Assembly: GCA_009731375.1 (NCBI GenBank)
Contig: BJOX01000014.1
Span: 950,986-982,615, forward strand
From: Paulinella micropora
Lineage: Eukaryota; Cercozoa; Imbricatea; Euglyphida
DNA length: 31,630 nucleotides
Reading direction: 5' to 3'
In this document: positions 18,131-26,568 of the stretch, in pieces
How positions within the stretch are numbered: the stretch's first letter is position 1
Layout of the letters: the number at the start of each line of letters is the position of its first letter
Position numbers and translations under genes: made by a program
Notes under the pieces: generated by a model
What the model was told of the DNA's origin: nothing
The model's database searches: none
What the model saw: the letters and a program-made list of their open reading frames with translations, nothing else

Positions 18131-18716
18131 TGCGGTACCTTCAGGGAACGGCCAAGCGTGGAGTTCGGTTCTACCAGAGGGAGCACGCGCCTGACATCGT
18201 ACCCGGACGCCAATTGGAAGGGAGATTGGGGAGATCGACGCGCCCGCCGCGAGACTCGCCGTAATACACTTCATGCTAGGGGGTTCAGTGAACCCGGTGT
18301 GCATGAAGCGCACCATCACCGTGGAATTACCGAAGCCACGTGGGCCGCGGAGCAAGGAACGGCGTGAGAAGCTGCTAGCCAAGCAGCCGGATATGATCGC
18401 GGAGGCGGTGGGAACCTTGCCACCTCCAGAGGAAAAGATACCGGAGGGTCACGTACGCATGGAAGCGCCTCCAGAAGAATCGACCTGCGAGGCCGAGATC
18501 TACGCGCTGGACGCGTGTCTGCACGGCCAGGAAAAGATTGCAAACTTTATCAACGGGATCCCAGGTGGTGAAGTGGCCAAGGACTTGGCCAAACAAGATT
18601 GGGGGAAACCACCCGTGGTGTACGAAGTCAACAAGGGGGCCATCGATCTGGCCAAGACCAACATTTACCGTCAGAACTTGGACCACATTGACCTACGCTA
18701 CGCATATGTCAACGCT
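18131..18716 (+). pseudogene. Copia RNase H fragment
   Basis: Three successive frames carry VMRYLQGTAKRGV, then YPDANWKGDW (the RNase H start, equivalent to Y-x-DADWAG), then STCEAEIYALDACL (equivalent to S-x-EAEY-x-AL) and NKGAIDLAKTN with HIDLRYAYV (equivalent to HIDIRYHF). The match ends near 18716, exactly where the capsid-like minus-strand frame begins, so the 3' end has been lost. Confidence 0.8.
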
Positions 18717-19608
18717 ATGATTGTGGTTAGTTCCTTCCCACACAATTCGCAAGTCAAGGATTTATTGAAGCCGATAGTCTTATCCAATTCAAAAATAGTG
18801 CCAAACAGCATACCCAAAGGAAGTTTAACATTGATAACTGGGTCAGGGGTCGCATTAGTTCCTCCTTCAAAATACTTGGCTTCTTCATATGCCACATTAA
18901 CAAAACTAGCATTACCAGCTCCATTAGCAACGAGCAAGTCATTATGACGGCGAGCTGTAATAGGAGGATGGTCTCAGTTCTGCCTGTATGCTAGTAGATA
19001 AGGCACGAAGGTTGTTTTTGACGGTGTTAATCTTTCCTTCAAGGTTAGTAAGTCCAGCATTTATGTCTGCTACAGCATTTCCAACTAGAGAGGTATGTGC
19101 CGCAATATCAGCAACTGCAGCGGTTGCCGTGGTGTTCATAGAATTAATTCTAGCATAACTTGTCGCTTTTGCGGAAAATGTGGTAGGGACATTACACTTT
19201 TGGAGCATACCTCCGCTAGATACACCGCCCCGTGATTTTCAAGTGCCATAAATTTTTGATAGCAAGTCTCAGGCTTCCATACAATCTTTGTGTAGTTGCC
19301 GACATTTTGGAGATTACACAAATAGAAACCGCTTCGGGTTCGCAATTCCATTGTTCTAATCATACTCAAGCAGTCCATAAATATGCGATTATAACCCGCA
19401 GATGCCGCAGTGGTGTAAGTAAATCGCAACACAGACCTCGCGAGGTTCAACGGGCGAGTAGGGATTTCAAAGGTGCTCTCATTTCCGCCACGGTGGTGAG
19501 ATTAACATTCGCTGAGCCTTCTCGGCTTGTAAGTTTATTCAACTCATACTTTCCAGTAAGAAGTTCCTTGGACTGATGGACGAGTTCGCCACCGTATTGG
19601 ACTGACAT
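18717..19608 (-). pseudogene. Putative major capsid protein, broken and 3'-truncated
   Basis: It starts at ATG 19608 and passes through four frames (to 19447, 19450-19136, 19208-18942, about 18937-18717). The last part carries KLPLGMLFGTIFELDKTIGF, which resembles the beta-strand segment typical of double-jelly-roll capsid proteins (a pattern like PLS-x-LF-x-FF-x-D-K-x-I). An earlier segment LCNLQNVGNYTKIVW is compatible with the family. Only about 300 residues remain where 400-600 would be usual, and the C-terminal part is cut off at the junction with the Copia remnant. The family call is tentative. Confidence 0.45.
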
Positions 19609-19720
19609 TTTTTGTTTGCTTTTTCAAAAGGTTCTGTATCTTATAGACAAAAAAATAAATAATTCTAAAATTAAATTAATTACCCTACCGAGATTTAAGC
19701 ATATTAAAAAATGAAGTAAA

Positions 19721-20464
19721 TTAATTAAAATAATTCGTCTCGAGATAAATTAACAATGTCATTACAATACCGAGACCGTTGAGGTTAATTGGTTGGTCGT
19801 TTTCGTCAGTCAAGTAAAACCGATAAACATTGTTTGAATTAGCAGACAGTCTTTTACCATACTCCGACCCACTTCCATCATATATGACAGAGCCGAACGG
19901 GATTTCATTCGCGGTACATATTTCCTGTAATACGTGGTTATCACCTTCACCCGTCAATATTAGAACATTTGATGACCTTAGATTATTATTAGTGAAGAAA
20001 TAAGTAGAGGACCGCTCAAACCCCATAATTTCGTGGATGCGAGTTTCGTCGTCAAATATAAACCGAGGTTGAATGTTAATTGGATTGTTCGCCACAGTAA
20101 ATAATAACTTACAATCTTCTGGGTCAGTGTTGGCATTGTTGCTTGTTATTGTGTATGTGTAATGGTTGGGGCTGTCTGCGGTTAGCACCTCGGCCAGCTT
20201 ATTTTTTAAATTGTTCATTGTGTAGTTTCCTTCGGGTATCGTAATGACCGCCTCATTACCGTTCTCAGTCAGAGTAAAAGTGTTGTAGGGGCTCGCCACG
20301 GAGCAATACGACTTCGGCATATAGATATGAAGTATTTTACAATGTGTTGGATTGTCTAGCCCTTTCATATCAATGGAGTGAGTGAAATCACTATCTGTGC
20401 CGTTTATCCTATTTTTACTGTTGACATAGTAAATGTTAGAGCTCCTGCCTCCCCTATACTCCAT
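19721..20464 (-). CDS. Penton-like minor capsid protein
   Basis: 247 residues, intact, from ATG 20464. The N-terminus has IYYVNSKNRINGTDSDFTHS, then PKSYCSV, NTFTL and ITIPEGNYTMNNL. This succession matches the minor capsid (penton) proteins of polinton-like viruses and virophages, whose N-terminal strand and IP-x-GNYT motif are conserved. The protein would sit at the five-fold vertices of the capsid. It is the only large gene of the block with no frame break. A run of As lies just upstream of its ATG in an AT-rich spacer (20465-20592). Confidence 0.7.
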   Translation of the reverse strand: MEYRGGRSSNIYYVNSKNRINGTDSDFTHSIDMKGLDNPTHCKILHIYMPKSYCSVASPYNTFTLTENGNEAVITIPEGNYTMNNLKNKLAEVLTADSPNHYTYTITSNNANTDPEDCKLLFTVANNPINIQPRFIFDDETRIHEIMGFERSSTYFFTNNNLRSSNVLILTGEGDNHVLQEICTANEIPFGSVIYDGSGSEYGKRLSANSNNVYRFYLTDENDQPINLNGLGIVMTLLIYLETNYFN

Positions 20465-20592
20465 AGTAAGTGCTTTTTTTCAAAAAAACCACTTACAATC
20501 TCAAAAAAAACTATACTGTATATATTAGAAAATATATTTTTTGTTTTAATTACCTACCACAACTGAGGGGGTGCGGGGGACGAAGGCCCCTG
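20465..20592. promoter_or_regulatory. AT-rich spacer, likely promoter of the penton-like gene
   Basis: Very AT-rich (TATACTGTATATATTAG near 20511-20528). It lies directly upstream of the minus-strand penton-like ATG and downstream of the protease stop. A TATA-like promoter is plausible but not shown. Confidence 0.35.
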
Positions 20593-21053
20593 CTAAATAA
20601 AGGTATCAAAGCCGTATCCATTCTGTGCTTTCAACTTTTCCGCTTCCTTCTCTTTCAAATCAGTCCATCCACTGGCGAATTTAAATCGGGTTCCTTTCGC
20701 CCGCTCTAAAAGAAACCGCATACTATGCCATCCGCAAGTATCTGAGGTGTCTGATTGTTGTTTTACTTTATTAACCTTCATTAATAAATAACTATCAGGA
20801 CGGCTTTTATCTAACAGTTGTTTCATCTGTTGTTGAAAGTCTTCCGTCGGTTGATATTCTGCTAGCGGGTCATAAACTTCAACAGCCCTGTCTCCATTCA
20901 AAGAAATCCAAACTGCTATCCAGTGCGAGCCACCTTGATTATGGCGGTCCAAGTTCATTGTGAAACCGTATCGCTTTCTGCTTCCTGGGTTCAAAGTGTT
21001 GAGTTGATCGCTTGGAACTGTGCCGAGAAACCACGTATGTTTTTCATGATCTC
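20593..21053 (-). pseudogene. Adenovirus-type cysteine protease (C5/Ulp1-like), frame-broken
   Basis: Within this frame GSHWIAV supplies the catalytic His, VYDPLAE the acidic residue, and SDTCGWHS the catalytic Cys, in the His-Asp/Glu-Cys order of the adenovirus and virophage maturation proteases. The frame remains open upstream of the first possible start (a TTG at 20994) to a stop at 21052-21054, and holds FLGT and SDQL, which belong to the N-terminal part of the protease fold. The beginning of the domain (HEINEIMKN) lies in the neighbouring frame, so a one-base shift at the A5 run at about 21042-21046 is likely. This protease would process capsid precursors. Confidence 0.7.
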
Positions 21054-21668
21054 ATTTATTTCGTGTGTCATTAAACCTCTGTATGTGCCTGTTCCATCTT
21101 GCGGGGTTTGTTCATCTGTTGGTTGCCGTGTATCTGTTGGTGGCTGTGTATCTGTTGTTGGTTGTTGTTGGTCTGCTTGTGGTGCTTGTTGTTTCACTTC
21201 TGGGGGTGTCTCTAATATTAGTTTTCTAACCTCTGGCGAATTAGGGGTCTGCTCATCGGGGGGTTTCTGTGGAGCGGGGGTTTTCGATGTTTTCTTTTCT
21301 GCTGTCTTAGTTTCTTTTACAAGTTCATCTAGTTTGTCCCAACCTTCATCAGGCGAAGTTATGTTTTCGGTAAATTTTTGAGTGTATAACCATTGTTTCA
21401 ATGTCTCGGAACAATTTTTCTTTTTGCCTTTTGGTTTTACGATTTTAATATTAATGCCTGCTTTTGTGAGTTTGGATACTACGGAGTGATTTCTAGGCTT
21501 TCCAGCTTTATTTCGTTGTAATCTCATACTCTCTGAAAACATAGCATCAATAATTCTTTTTCTCTTTTCGTCTTCCAAATCTTTTGCGTGCTTGTTTACT
21601 TCATCAGTTATATCCGTTATTCCGCTTGGAGATGATTTTGGAGTGTGTTTTTTTGGTTTTTTTATCAA
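20991..21668 (-). CDS. Lys-rich and Pro/Gln-rich protein, likely N-terminal part of the protease gene
   Basis: 225 residues. A basic N-terminal part (KKPKKHTPK) is followed by a folded-looking stretch with ETLKQWLYTQKF, then a low-complexity Pro/Gln/Thr region with several DTQPPTD-like repeats. The last 20 residues before the stop begin HEINEIMKN, matching the start of the adenovirus-type protease domain whose rest is in the next frame. Its first codon overlaps the coiled-coil frame on its right, so this is probably a middle portion of one long broken gene (20593-22180). Confidence 0.5.
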   Translation of the reverse strand: MIKKPKKHTPKSSPSGITDITDEVNKHAKDLEDEKRKRIIDAMFSESMRLQRNKAGKPRNHSVVSKLTKAGINIKIVKPKGKKKNCSETLKQWLYTQKFTENITSPDEGWDKLDELVKETKTAEKKTSKTPAPQKPPDEQTPNSPEVRKLILETPPEVKQQAPQADQQQPTTDTQPPTDTRQPTDEQTPQDGTGTYRGLMTHEINEIMKNIRGFSAQFQAINSTL

Positions 21669-22011
21669 CAGGTGGGTCTGGTGGTGCGGTTAAAAGTCCT
21701 TGCTTAGTTCTCAGTAATTCCTTAATAAGTCGTTTCTCTTTCCTGAGTTCTCGGTCCTTTTCATCCTGTCTTTCTTTTATGTCGGCTAATTCTTTGCGGT
21801 GTTGCATCTTCCTTTCCTGGTCTTTTTCTTCAATGTCCGCTTTCTCCTTCTTGTCTATGGCTTCTATCTTTTCATATTTCTCCTGCTTGAGTTTATCTAA
21901 GTGGTCTTGAATTGCGGTTCTCGTGTTCTGTTCAATCTCTGATAAGCTTTGAACTTTTCGTAAGTCTTCCTTCTTTGTCTTCGCCCTCTTCGGTCTTATT
22001 TCATAAATAGC
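21604..22011 (-). CDS. Coiled-coil, highly charged segment
   Basis: An open stretch of about 136 codons with no stop from 22011 to 21604 and its first ATG at 21807. It is dominated by Lys, Glu, Asp and Arg in heptad-like spacing (for example KQEKYEKIEAIDKKEKADI), so a long coiled coil is likely. It ends PPVDKK in a run of A7 near 21659-21665, and the frame of the following Lys-rich protein starts at the same run. It could be a spacer between two domains of a single broken virion protein. Confidence 0.45.
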   Translation of the reverse strand, partial: AIYEIRPKRAKTKKEDLRKVQSLSEIEQNTRTAIQDHLDKLKQEKYEKIEAIDKKEKADIEEKDQERKMQHRKELADIKERQDEKDRELRKEKRLIKELLRTKQGLLTAPPDPPVDKKTKKTHSKIISKRNNGYN

Positions 22012-22180
22012 TTAACAATTTGAAGTGTTGATAAGTCATTTGTTTTCTTTCCAAAGTTTAGATATGCTCTCTTACCTTTTACTTTGATATAATATGGCCG
22101 ACCATCTTTCGTTCTGTATATCCTCGGCGGTCGTTGTTTAAGTTTTTTTTTGTCTCATCTCCACGGGTTTTGGTGTTCAT
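21996..22180 (-). pseudogene. Short basic motif region (IYRTKDGRPYY type), frame-broken
   Basis: ATG 22180 starts a frame that crosses an A9 run (22142-22150). After this run a neighbouring frame reads RPPRIYRTKDGRPYYIKVKG and continues to a TAA at 21996. A compact Y-x-T-x-x-G-x-x-YY-x-x-x-x-GK motif of this kind recurs in structural proteins of polinton-like viruses and giant viruses; this is from memory of the family and is tentative. The region leads into the coiled-coil segment and is probably the N-terminus of the same gene. Confidence 0.4.
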
Positions 22181-22220
22181 ATATTATTAGTAAAAAAATA
22201 ATAGAAAGTTTAGTTTTTAT

Positions 22221-22553
22221 TTAAAATTTAAGTGCTCCACGGCCTCGTTGCTTTCCGTATCCCATATCGCTCGCAACCTTTTCAACTTTGTCAGCATAAG
22301 GAACACCAACCCTATCCAAAGCACCAGCGAAGCGAGAGATTGTTTTGTCTTTTTTCAAATAGCCATTAATAGACCTAAATGTATTGCCGACTTTTCCCCA
22401 GTTAATTTTACCTCCCTTTTGCCCACAACCCTTTTGTTTCTTGCGACCAGTTGTCTTTTTTCTGCCCGTCATCGTGTTTGAGTTTCTTGTTATTTTTCTA
22501 ACTGTTGGAATGATTTCAACCCTTGTTGTTTTTACGATTGTTTTTACGACCAT
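22221..22553 (-). CDS. Small basic virion-like protein
   Basis: 110 residues from ATG 22553, with a second in-frame ATG at 22472. It is strongly basic: TGRKKTTGRKKQKGCGQKGG is followed by a short helical part and ends with a Gly/Lys/Arg stretch, YGKQRGRG. Small Lys/Arg-rich proteins next to the packaging ATPase often bind DNA inside the virion in related viruses, as adenovirus core proteins do. The frame is intact. The role is inferred from composition and place only. Confidence 0.5.
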   Translation of the reverse strand: MVVKTIVKTTRVEIIPTVRKITRNSNTMTGRKKTTGRKKQKGCGQKGGKINWGKVGNTFRSINGYLKKDKTISRFAGALDRVGVPYADKVEKVASDMGYGKQRGRGALKF

Positions 22554-22584
22554 TATAATATATGAAAAAAATAATTAAATTAAA

Positions 22585-23430
22585 TTACAAAAATCGTTTA
22601 TTGAAAATTTTCCTCAGTTCGTCCGACACCGCATCAACATCCAAAAAGTTATATCTCTCTTTGGTCGCCTCGTGGTATTTTTCAATGAAGTATTCAAGGT
22701 CGTAGCCAGGTCCAAATGTTTATACACGAGTTCAATTTTATCAATACTCTGTCCTGGAAAAATAAGAAGGTAGTCCAATTGCTTAATCGCCTCTGGCCGT
22801 AAGTCGTTTAGGTATTGCGAGCTCATAATCACCTTCGACTTGAAATGCCTTTTTTTTTACCAGATCGCTCACAGACTTAATATCCCTCAACCCGCTACCC
22901 AAATCATCTAGCACAAACACGACTTCTGGTGTAATGTATTTGCTCGGTCTTTCTGCTGGGGCTTCTTGTTTTTTCTTTTCCCCCTCTTTTCCAAAGTATA
23001 AAAACTTCGGCTTTGGTTCTTCTTTACCATCCTGTACAATCTCGCCTTCTTCTTGCTCTTCGTCTGGCTTATTGAGCTTGTCTAACTCGTAATCAATCAC
23101 ACTGTGCCCCCTTACGGGTGTAGGCCTGTATCCGTCCGTTTTTAAATATGTATATATCGCCATCGGGTTTCCCTTCTTCTTGAAGTGCTTAACCATTTCT
23201 TTGTAAATGTTGTCCTTATGTATTGTTGAACCAATAATAACAATCCTCGTCTTTTTGTCGGTGGTTCGTTTCAGGAATTCAAACAGTGCGGTCGTCTTGC
23301 CACTCTTCTTGCGAGCGAGAAGAAAAATATTGGCATTCGGCTCATCAAATAACTTATATCCTTTTGCCAACTTGTCTCCATCTCCGTTTTGCTTGAATGG
23401 TCTAACTCGTATATCATTAATTTTTTCCAT
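22585..23430 (-). pseudogene. FtsK/HerA-type genome-packaging ATPase, frame-broken
   Basis: It starts at ATG 23430. Walker A is ARKKSGKTT and Walker B is VVFVLDDLG, with an inserted charged segment (about residues 120-160) between them. After an A9 run (about 22850-22858) the next frame carries VIMSSQYLNDL and KQLDYLLIF, the SSQ and C-terminal motifs of the A32-like packaging ATPases. A third frame from about 22710 to the TAA at 22585 reads DLEYFIEKYHEATKERYNF, the usual C-terminus. So two frame changes interrupt a gene otherwise complete in order. The enzyme would pump viral DNA into the capsid. Confidence 0.75.
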
Positions 23431-23442
23431 CACTAAATTTTA

Positions 23443-23813
23443 TCAAGTCAAAAATTCTAAACAAATAACAATTCTTCCAGCTAAGGGGTCAGTCTCAATA
23501 TTACCATTGTCCGTTTTAAGCACTTTAAATGTATAAACCCCGTCGGTCCATCCTACTACTCCTAAGTTGTAGCCGAGATTGGAAATGTTCGCAGTGTTGC
23601 TATCAGCGAATGTGCCAATAATCCCAATGCGGTCCATATAAAGGAATTTTGTTTTCGTCTCGGCTAAATTATTCATATAGTGGATAAACTTAACATTCAT
23701 TCTGGTTGGGGTAAAGTTCATTTGAATGTTTTTGTCAAATGTCTTGCTACCATCAACCCCGCCTGGAAAATCATTACTCAGAAAAATAATCTTTGGTATT
23801 TGAAATCAGTCAT
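23443..23813 (-). pseudogene. Putative minor structural protein, one frame break near its start
   Basis: The main frame runs to TGA at 23443, with an internal ATG at 23721 (92 residues from there). It stays open upstream to about 23806, reading LSNDFPGGVDG, and an ATG at 23813 in the neighbouring frame begins MTDFKYQRLFF. A one-base change at the A5 run (23782-23786) would join them at about 123 codons. The predicted protein is rich in beta-strand type sequence (VYTFKVLKTDNGN, RIVICLEF), fitting a capsid-associated protein. The family was not identified. Stop TGA is followed immediately by TAA. Confidence 0.45.
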
Positions 23814-23835
23814 ACTATATTTTGTATAATATATT
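23814..23835. promoter_or_regulatory. Divergent AT-rich promoter
   Basis: Twenty-two bases, almost all A/T and containing TATATTTTGTATAATATA, separate two start codons pointing away from each other (minus strand 23813, plus strand 23836). So short a spacer would have to serve both genes. No experimental support. Confidence 0.45.
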
Positions 23836-24087
23836 ATGTTATTAATATTATTATTTGTGTGCTCTGTGTTAGGACGGACCGCCTGCGACTTTTATTCATG
23901 GGTCAGCGAAAAAAAGAATGAAAGTTGTCTTTATTGTATTCAAAAAGGTATTGAAACCAAATTTAAATGTGCGTATAAACCGATGAGTGATTGGTGTGTT
24001 AGTTTTGATGAAGCTATTCCTTTAATATGTTCAAATGATGCTTCGTGGTATAAAACTCAACTATATGAATGCTCATTTCTTACTTGA
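23836..24087 (+). CDS. Small secreted cysteine-rich protein
   Basis: 83 residues from ATG. The first 13 or so (MLLILLFVCSVLG) form a signal-peptide core. The rest has seven cysteines, in ACDF, SCLYC, FKCAY, DWCVS, ICSN and ECSF, with the C-x-x-C and WC spacing recalling PSI-type Cys-rich modules, though the match is weak. It is the only plus-strand gene of the viral block and is divergent from the neighbouring structural-like gene. It overlaps the end of the minus-strand membrane protein gene by 15 bases. It may be a host-derived or host-interacting extracellular protein; no function is known. Confidence 0.5.
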   Translation: MLLILLFVCSVLGRTACDFYSWVSEKKNESCLYCIQKGIETKFKCAYKPMSDWCVSFDEAIPLICSNDASWYKTQLYECSFLT

Positions 24088-24416
24088 AGATGGCGATGGA
24101 AGGCATATTCCAATCAATAGTGTTGAAATTCCGACATAAGTATTGGCTACCTCGCATGGTAAGTTCTTTTCAGACAGCCTCACGATACAAAGGGTTATAA
24201 TAGCGATAATGATACTCATTTGAAACAGATACTTAATAAGTCGGCTGTCGGTCGGTCTGTTTTTTATACAACAACAATTCCAGTTATCTTCCAATTCATG
24301 CTCTACTTTTTTTTCTTCATTCTTCAGTGAAATATCCAAAACACGGTTCTTCAACTCTGGTGTTAGTTCGCCATCTATTTCAATGACTGGCGGTGGTGGG
24401 TGTAATCTAGGGTGCA
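24073..24416 (-). CDS. Small membrane protein with two hydrophobic helices
   Basis: 114 residues from ATG 24416, the first ATG that avoids the unrelated sequence on the right. The frame is open further upstream without an ATG. An acidic/basic helix (KNEEKKVEHELED) is followed by NCCCIKN, then two hydrophobic segments (MSIIIAIITLCIV and a second one ending LLIGICLPSPS). A cysteine cluster, two helices and a final PSPS resemble small membrane proteins in polinton-like and giant viruses, by recollection of the type. It could sit in an inner virion membrane or the host membrane. Confidence 0.5.
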
Positions 24417-24901
24417 TTGGAAGGAAATGCGACTGCTCGGATTTCTGCCAATTGTGAGCCGTAAGGAAGTGGGACAGAACCAGGGGGGCTCCTAAATGAC
24501 AACCGAACTCAAAAGGACCAAAAGGTCTATCCAACGGTTATTTAAGTACTTGGCCCAGATCTCCTCAATAACAGAGGTCGGTCTGGATGCGAGCTACGAG
24601 GGACTGGGCAAACCCTAGCACCACCCCTACACACATGAAACTACAATACCAAAAGGGAGGAAGAGGAGGAGGAGAAAAGCAGGAGAAAGAAAAAAGAAAA
24701 AAAAAGGGGGGGTATACAAATATGAATATATATATATATATACTAAGTCTGGGGGTCTTCACTCAGGTAAACCCATATCCCAATCCCAAACCCCCGACAG
24801 ACCACCAGACGTACCAACACCCACAACCGGCGCCGCAAACATAACAGGCACCAAGACGAGAAACCCCCCCACACCCAAACACCAGCCCGACAGGGGCTAA
24901 C
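24417..24901. other. Boundary between the viral block and the C-rich element
   Basis: Base composition changes sharply here. The stretch contains an A/G-rich run near 24655-24711, a (TA)n tract near 24727-24742, and, from about 24750, C-rich sequence typical of the element on the right. No gene was recognised. The exact ends of both elements are not resolvable by eye. Confidence 0.5.
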
Positions 24902-25602
24902 ATCAAGAACTTGGGCAGGATACTAACACCCTTATCCAGCGCACCACTCTTCCTTGGGATATCGGAAGCGACCAGATTGGTTCTACTCAGAGGAGCGGCG
25001 AGAAAGGCCTCAATCGGCAGCCTCCCATAATATTATGGGTAGGCTCGTCCGAAGTAGGCCCTACTCGGCTGCATCTCGGGCAGAAACAGCGTGGCCCCAT
25101 CCGACGACGTAGCACCATATTGAGGAGAAGACCACCATGGTTCTGTAAGGAGGAGCGGTACGGTAGGGCTAACCCTAAGCGCACCTGCATCTCGTACAAA
25201 AACAAATTGGCTCGACTCGCAACGATGGCTGCATACAAATCGGGTTTTTCCAAACCAGACAAGGAAGGAATAGGGAGAAAAGAAGAGGAGGGACAAAAGA
25301 GAGCCCTACATGAACACCCCATCAACGTCCCATCACACATGCAGGCGACCAGCCCCGAAGCAACCCGCCACCTGGTGACCAAGCTACAGAAGCATACCTA
25401 CGGACGTGCAGAACTCCACCTCTTCGAACCAACCCAACAGAAACCCACCCATCTCCTCCCCGTGGTAAAGACCACCGGTCAAACCACACGCCACACTCCT
25501 GTGCTTCACGCTCGCGTAGCACAGTTACTAGGCAGGTCCAAGTCCTCTTCCAAAGCGGAACACAATTCCGAAGTGGAGTCGACAGTGGCCCTGATAACCT
25601 AG
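24902..25602 (+). CDS. Unidentified ORF upstream of the USP-like gene
   Basis: Open from 24902 to TAG at 25602 (233 codons). The first ATG is at 25225, so either a non-AUG start or an upstream exon or frameshift would be needed for the longer form. It is Lys/Arg-rich (SYKNKLARLATMAAYKSGF) and later Thr/His-rich. No domain was recognised. Its codon composition is like that of the ORFs that follow, so it probably belongs to the same element. Confidence 0.35.
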
Positions 25603-25704
25603 CAATACCGATAGTGGATAGGCCCTAGCTTTCTCCAGACAAGGAGTACTACTCCAGCCTGAGGGGAAGCAGAGGACCCGTCCAAATCGGCCAGTTGCCG
25701 GCAA
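25603..25704. other. Short spacer
   Basis: About 100 bases between the unidentified ORF and the USP-like ATG, with no recognised feature. Confidence 0.4.
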
Positions 25705-26568
25705 ATGAACCAACAGGAAGCGCAAGAGACAGGAGATACACCCTCCGCACCTATCATGACCCCACCCACATCCACGCCCCGACTACTTAATGGCTACTGG
25801 AAAGCGCTGCCTAATTGGGGCCAGACGTGCTTCGCTAACAGCGTTATCCAATACATTACACCACTAGTTATTTGGATGCAACGATCATTCCCCACAGGTT
25901 CCTGGCGCGAACAACCGATAACACAGCTGATCCAAAGGATGGCCGTAGCCCCTGACCTCACAACCCACACTGATACGAACACGATCCTACGACTAGCCCA
26001 GGTCCTAGCAATCATATGCGAGGAGAAACCGGGGATGATGACTGGCGCGATATACAAACAATGCAAACCGCACGTACCGCAGATGCGTACCCCTACAAAG
26101 AGTACCCCATCTTCCCAACCAGGGTGTGCACCCGAGTTCCTCACACATATCCTATTGCAACTGACCGAGGGCATTCCAACGTCACAACCGTCAACGGATA
26201 CAAAGGGGCTCCCCGTGCCGGGTACTACGGAACGTTTTAGCGAAAGCGACACAAGAGAACGCCTGCACTCCAGTATCCAAATGCGCACGATGACGGAGAT
26301 CAACTGCCACAGGTGCCACTATCACTGCATCCGGCACACCCCATCCAGTTTCCCGACTCTACGCTGCATACTGCCGGCGTCCCTCAGTCCAACGAACGTG
26401 CAGCTAGCACCAGTACGGATTGAGACGTGCATCCGGAACGAACTTGCAATCCACAAAATCCCGGATACCGAGACGTACAAATGCGACTGCCCGGAAAAAA
26501 CACGACACGCCATATCCCAATCCTCCCGGGAATGGCTCTATTGCATCCCCCAGACTTTCTTAACATAG
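25705..26568 (+). CDS. USP-like ubiquitin hydrolase, N-terminal part
   Basis: 287 residues from ATG. Near residues 29-50, NGYWKALPNWGQTCFANSVI matches the Cys box of ubiquitin-specific proteases (C42 is the likely nucleophile). The next recognisable part is CHRCHYHC around residue 200 and YKCDC around 250, a Cys-rich zinc-finger part as found in USPs. The frame ends in TAG at 26568, but the expected continuation is in the next frame (LLHPPDFLNIEVN from about 26535). The enzyme would remove ubiquitin from proteins. Either a broken gene or an expression with frameshifting; two shifts are needed to reach the His box. Confidence 0.65.
   Translation: MNQQEAQETGDTPSAPIMTPPTSTPRLLNGYWKALPNWGQTCFANSVIQYITPLVIWMQRSFPTGSWREQPITQLIQRMAVAPDLTTHTDTNTILRLAQVLAIICEEKPGMMTGAIYKQCKPHVPQMRTPTKSTPSSQPGCAPEFLTHILLQLTEGIPTSQPSTDTKGLPVPGTTERFSESDTRERLHSSIQMRTMTEINCHRCHYHCIRHTPSSFPTLRCILPASLSPTNVQLAPVRIETCIRNELAIHKIPDTETYKCDCPEKTRHAISQSSREWLYCIPQTFLT

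Larger units (their letters stand above)
16033..18716 (+). mobile_element. Decayed Copia (Ty1)-type retrotransposon remnant
   Basis: The domain order integrase, RT, RNase H on the plus strand is that of Copia/Ty1 elements. The reading frame changes at least five times and the catalytic RT motif lies across a frame change, so no functional polyprotein can be made. Gag, protease and the first part of integrase are missing on the left. The right end stops at about 18716, where the AT-rich viral block begins. No LTRs were found. Confidence 0.85.
18717..24416 (-). mobile_element. Endogenous polinton-like/virophage-like DNA virus fragment
   Basis: An AT-rich block with a compact set of virion genes, nearly all on the minus strand: capsid-like, penton-like, adenovirus-type protease, small basic protein, packaging ATPase, minor structural-like protein and a two-helix membrane protein. 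This combination is the morphogenesis module shared by polintons, virophages and polinton-like viruses. No DNA polymerase, primase-helicase, integrase or terminal inverted repeat was seen, so the copy is partial. The left end cuts a capsid gene. The host of the parent virus is unknown. Confidence 0.75.

Noticed and set aside
25794-26303. Minus-strand ORF of 169 residues
   Set aside because: Antisense to the USP-like gene, which has clear catalytic motifs.
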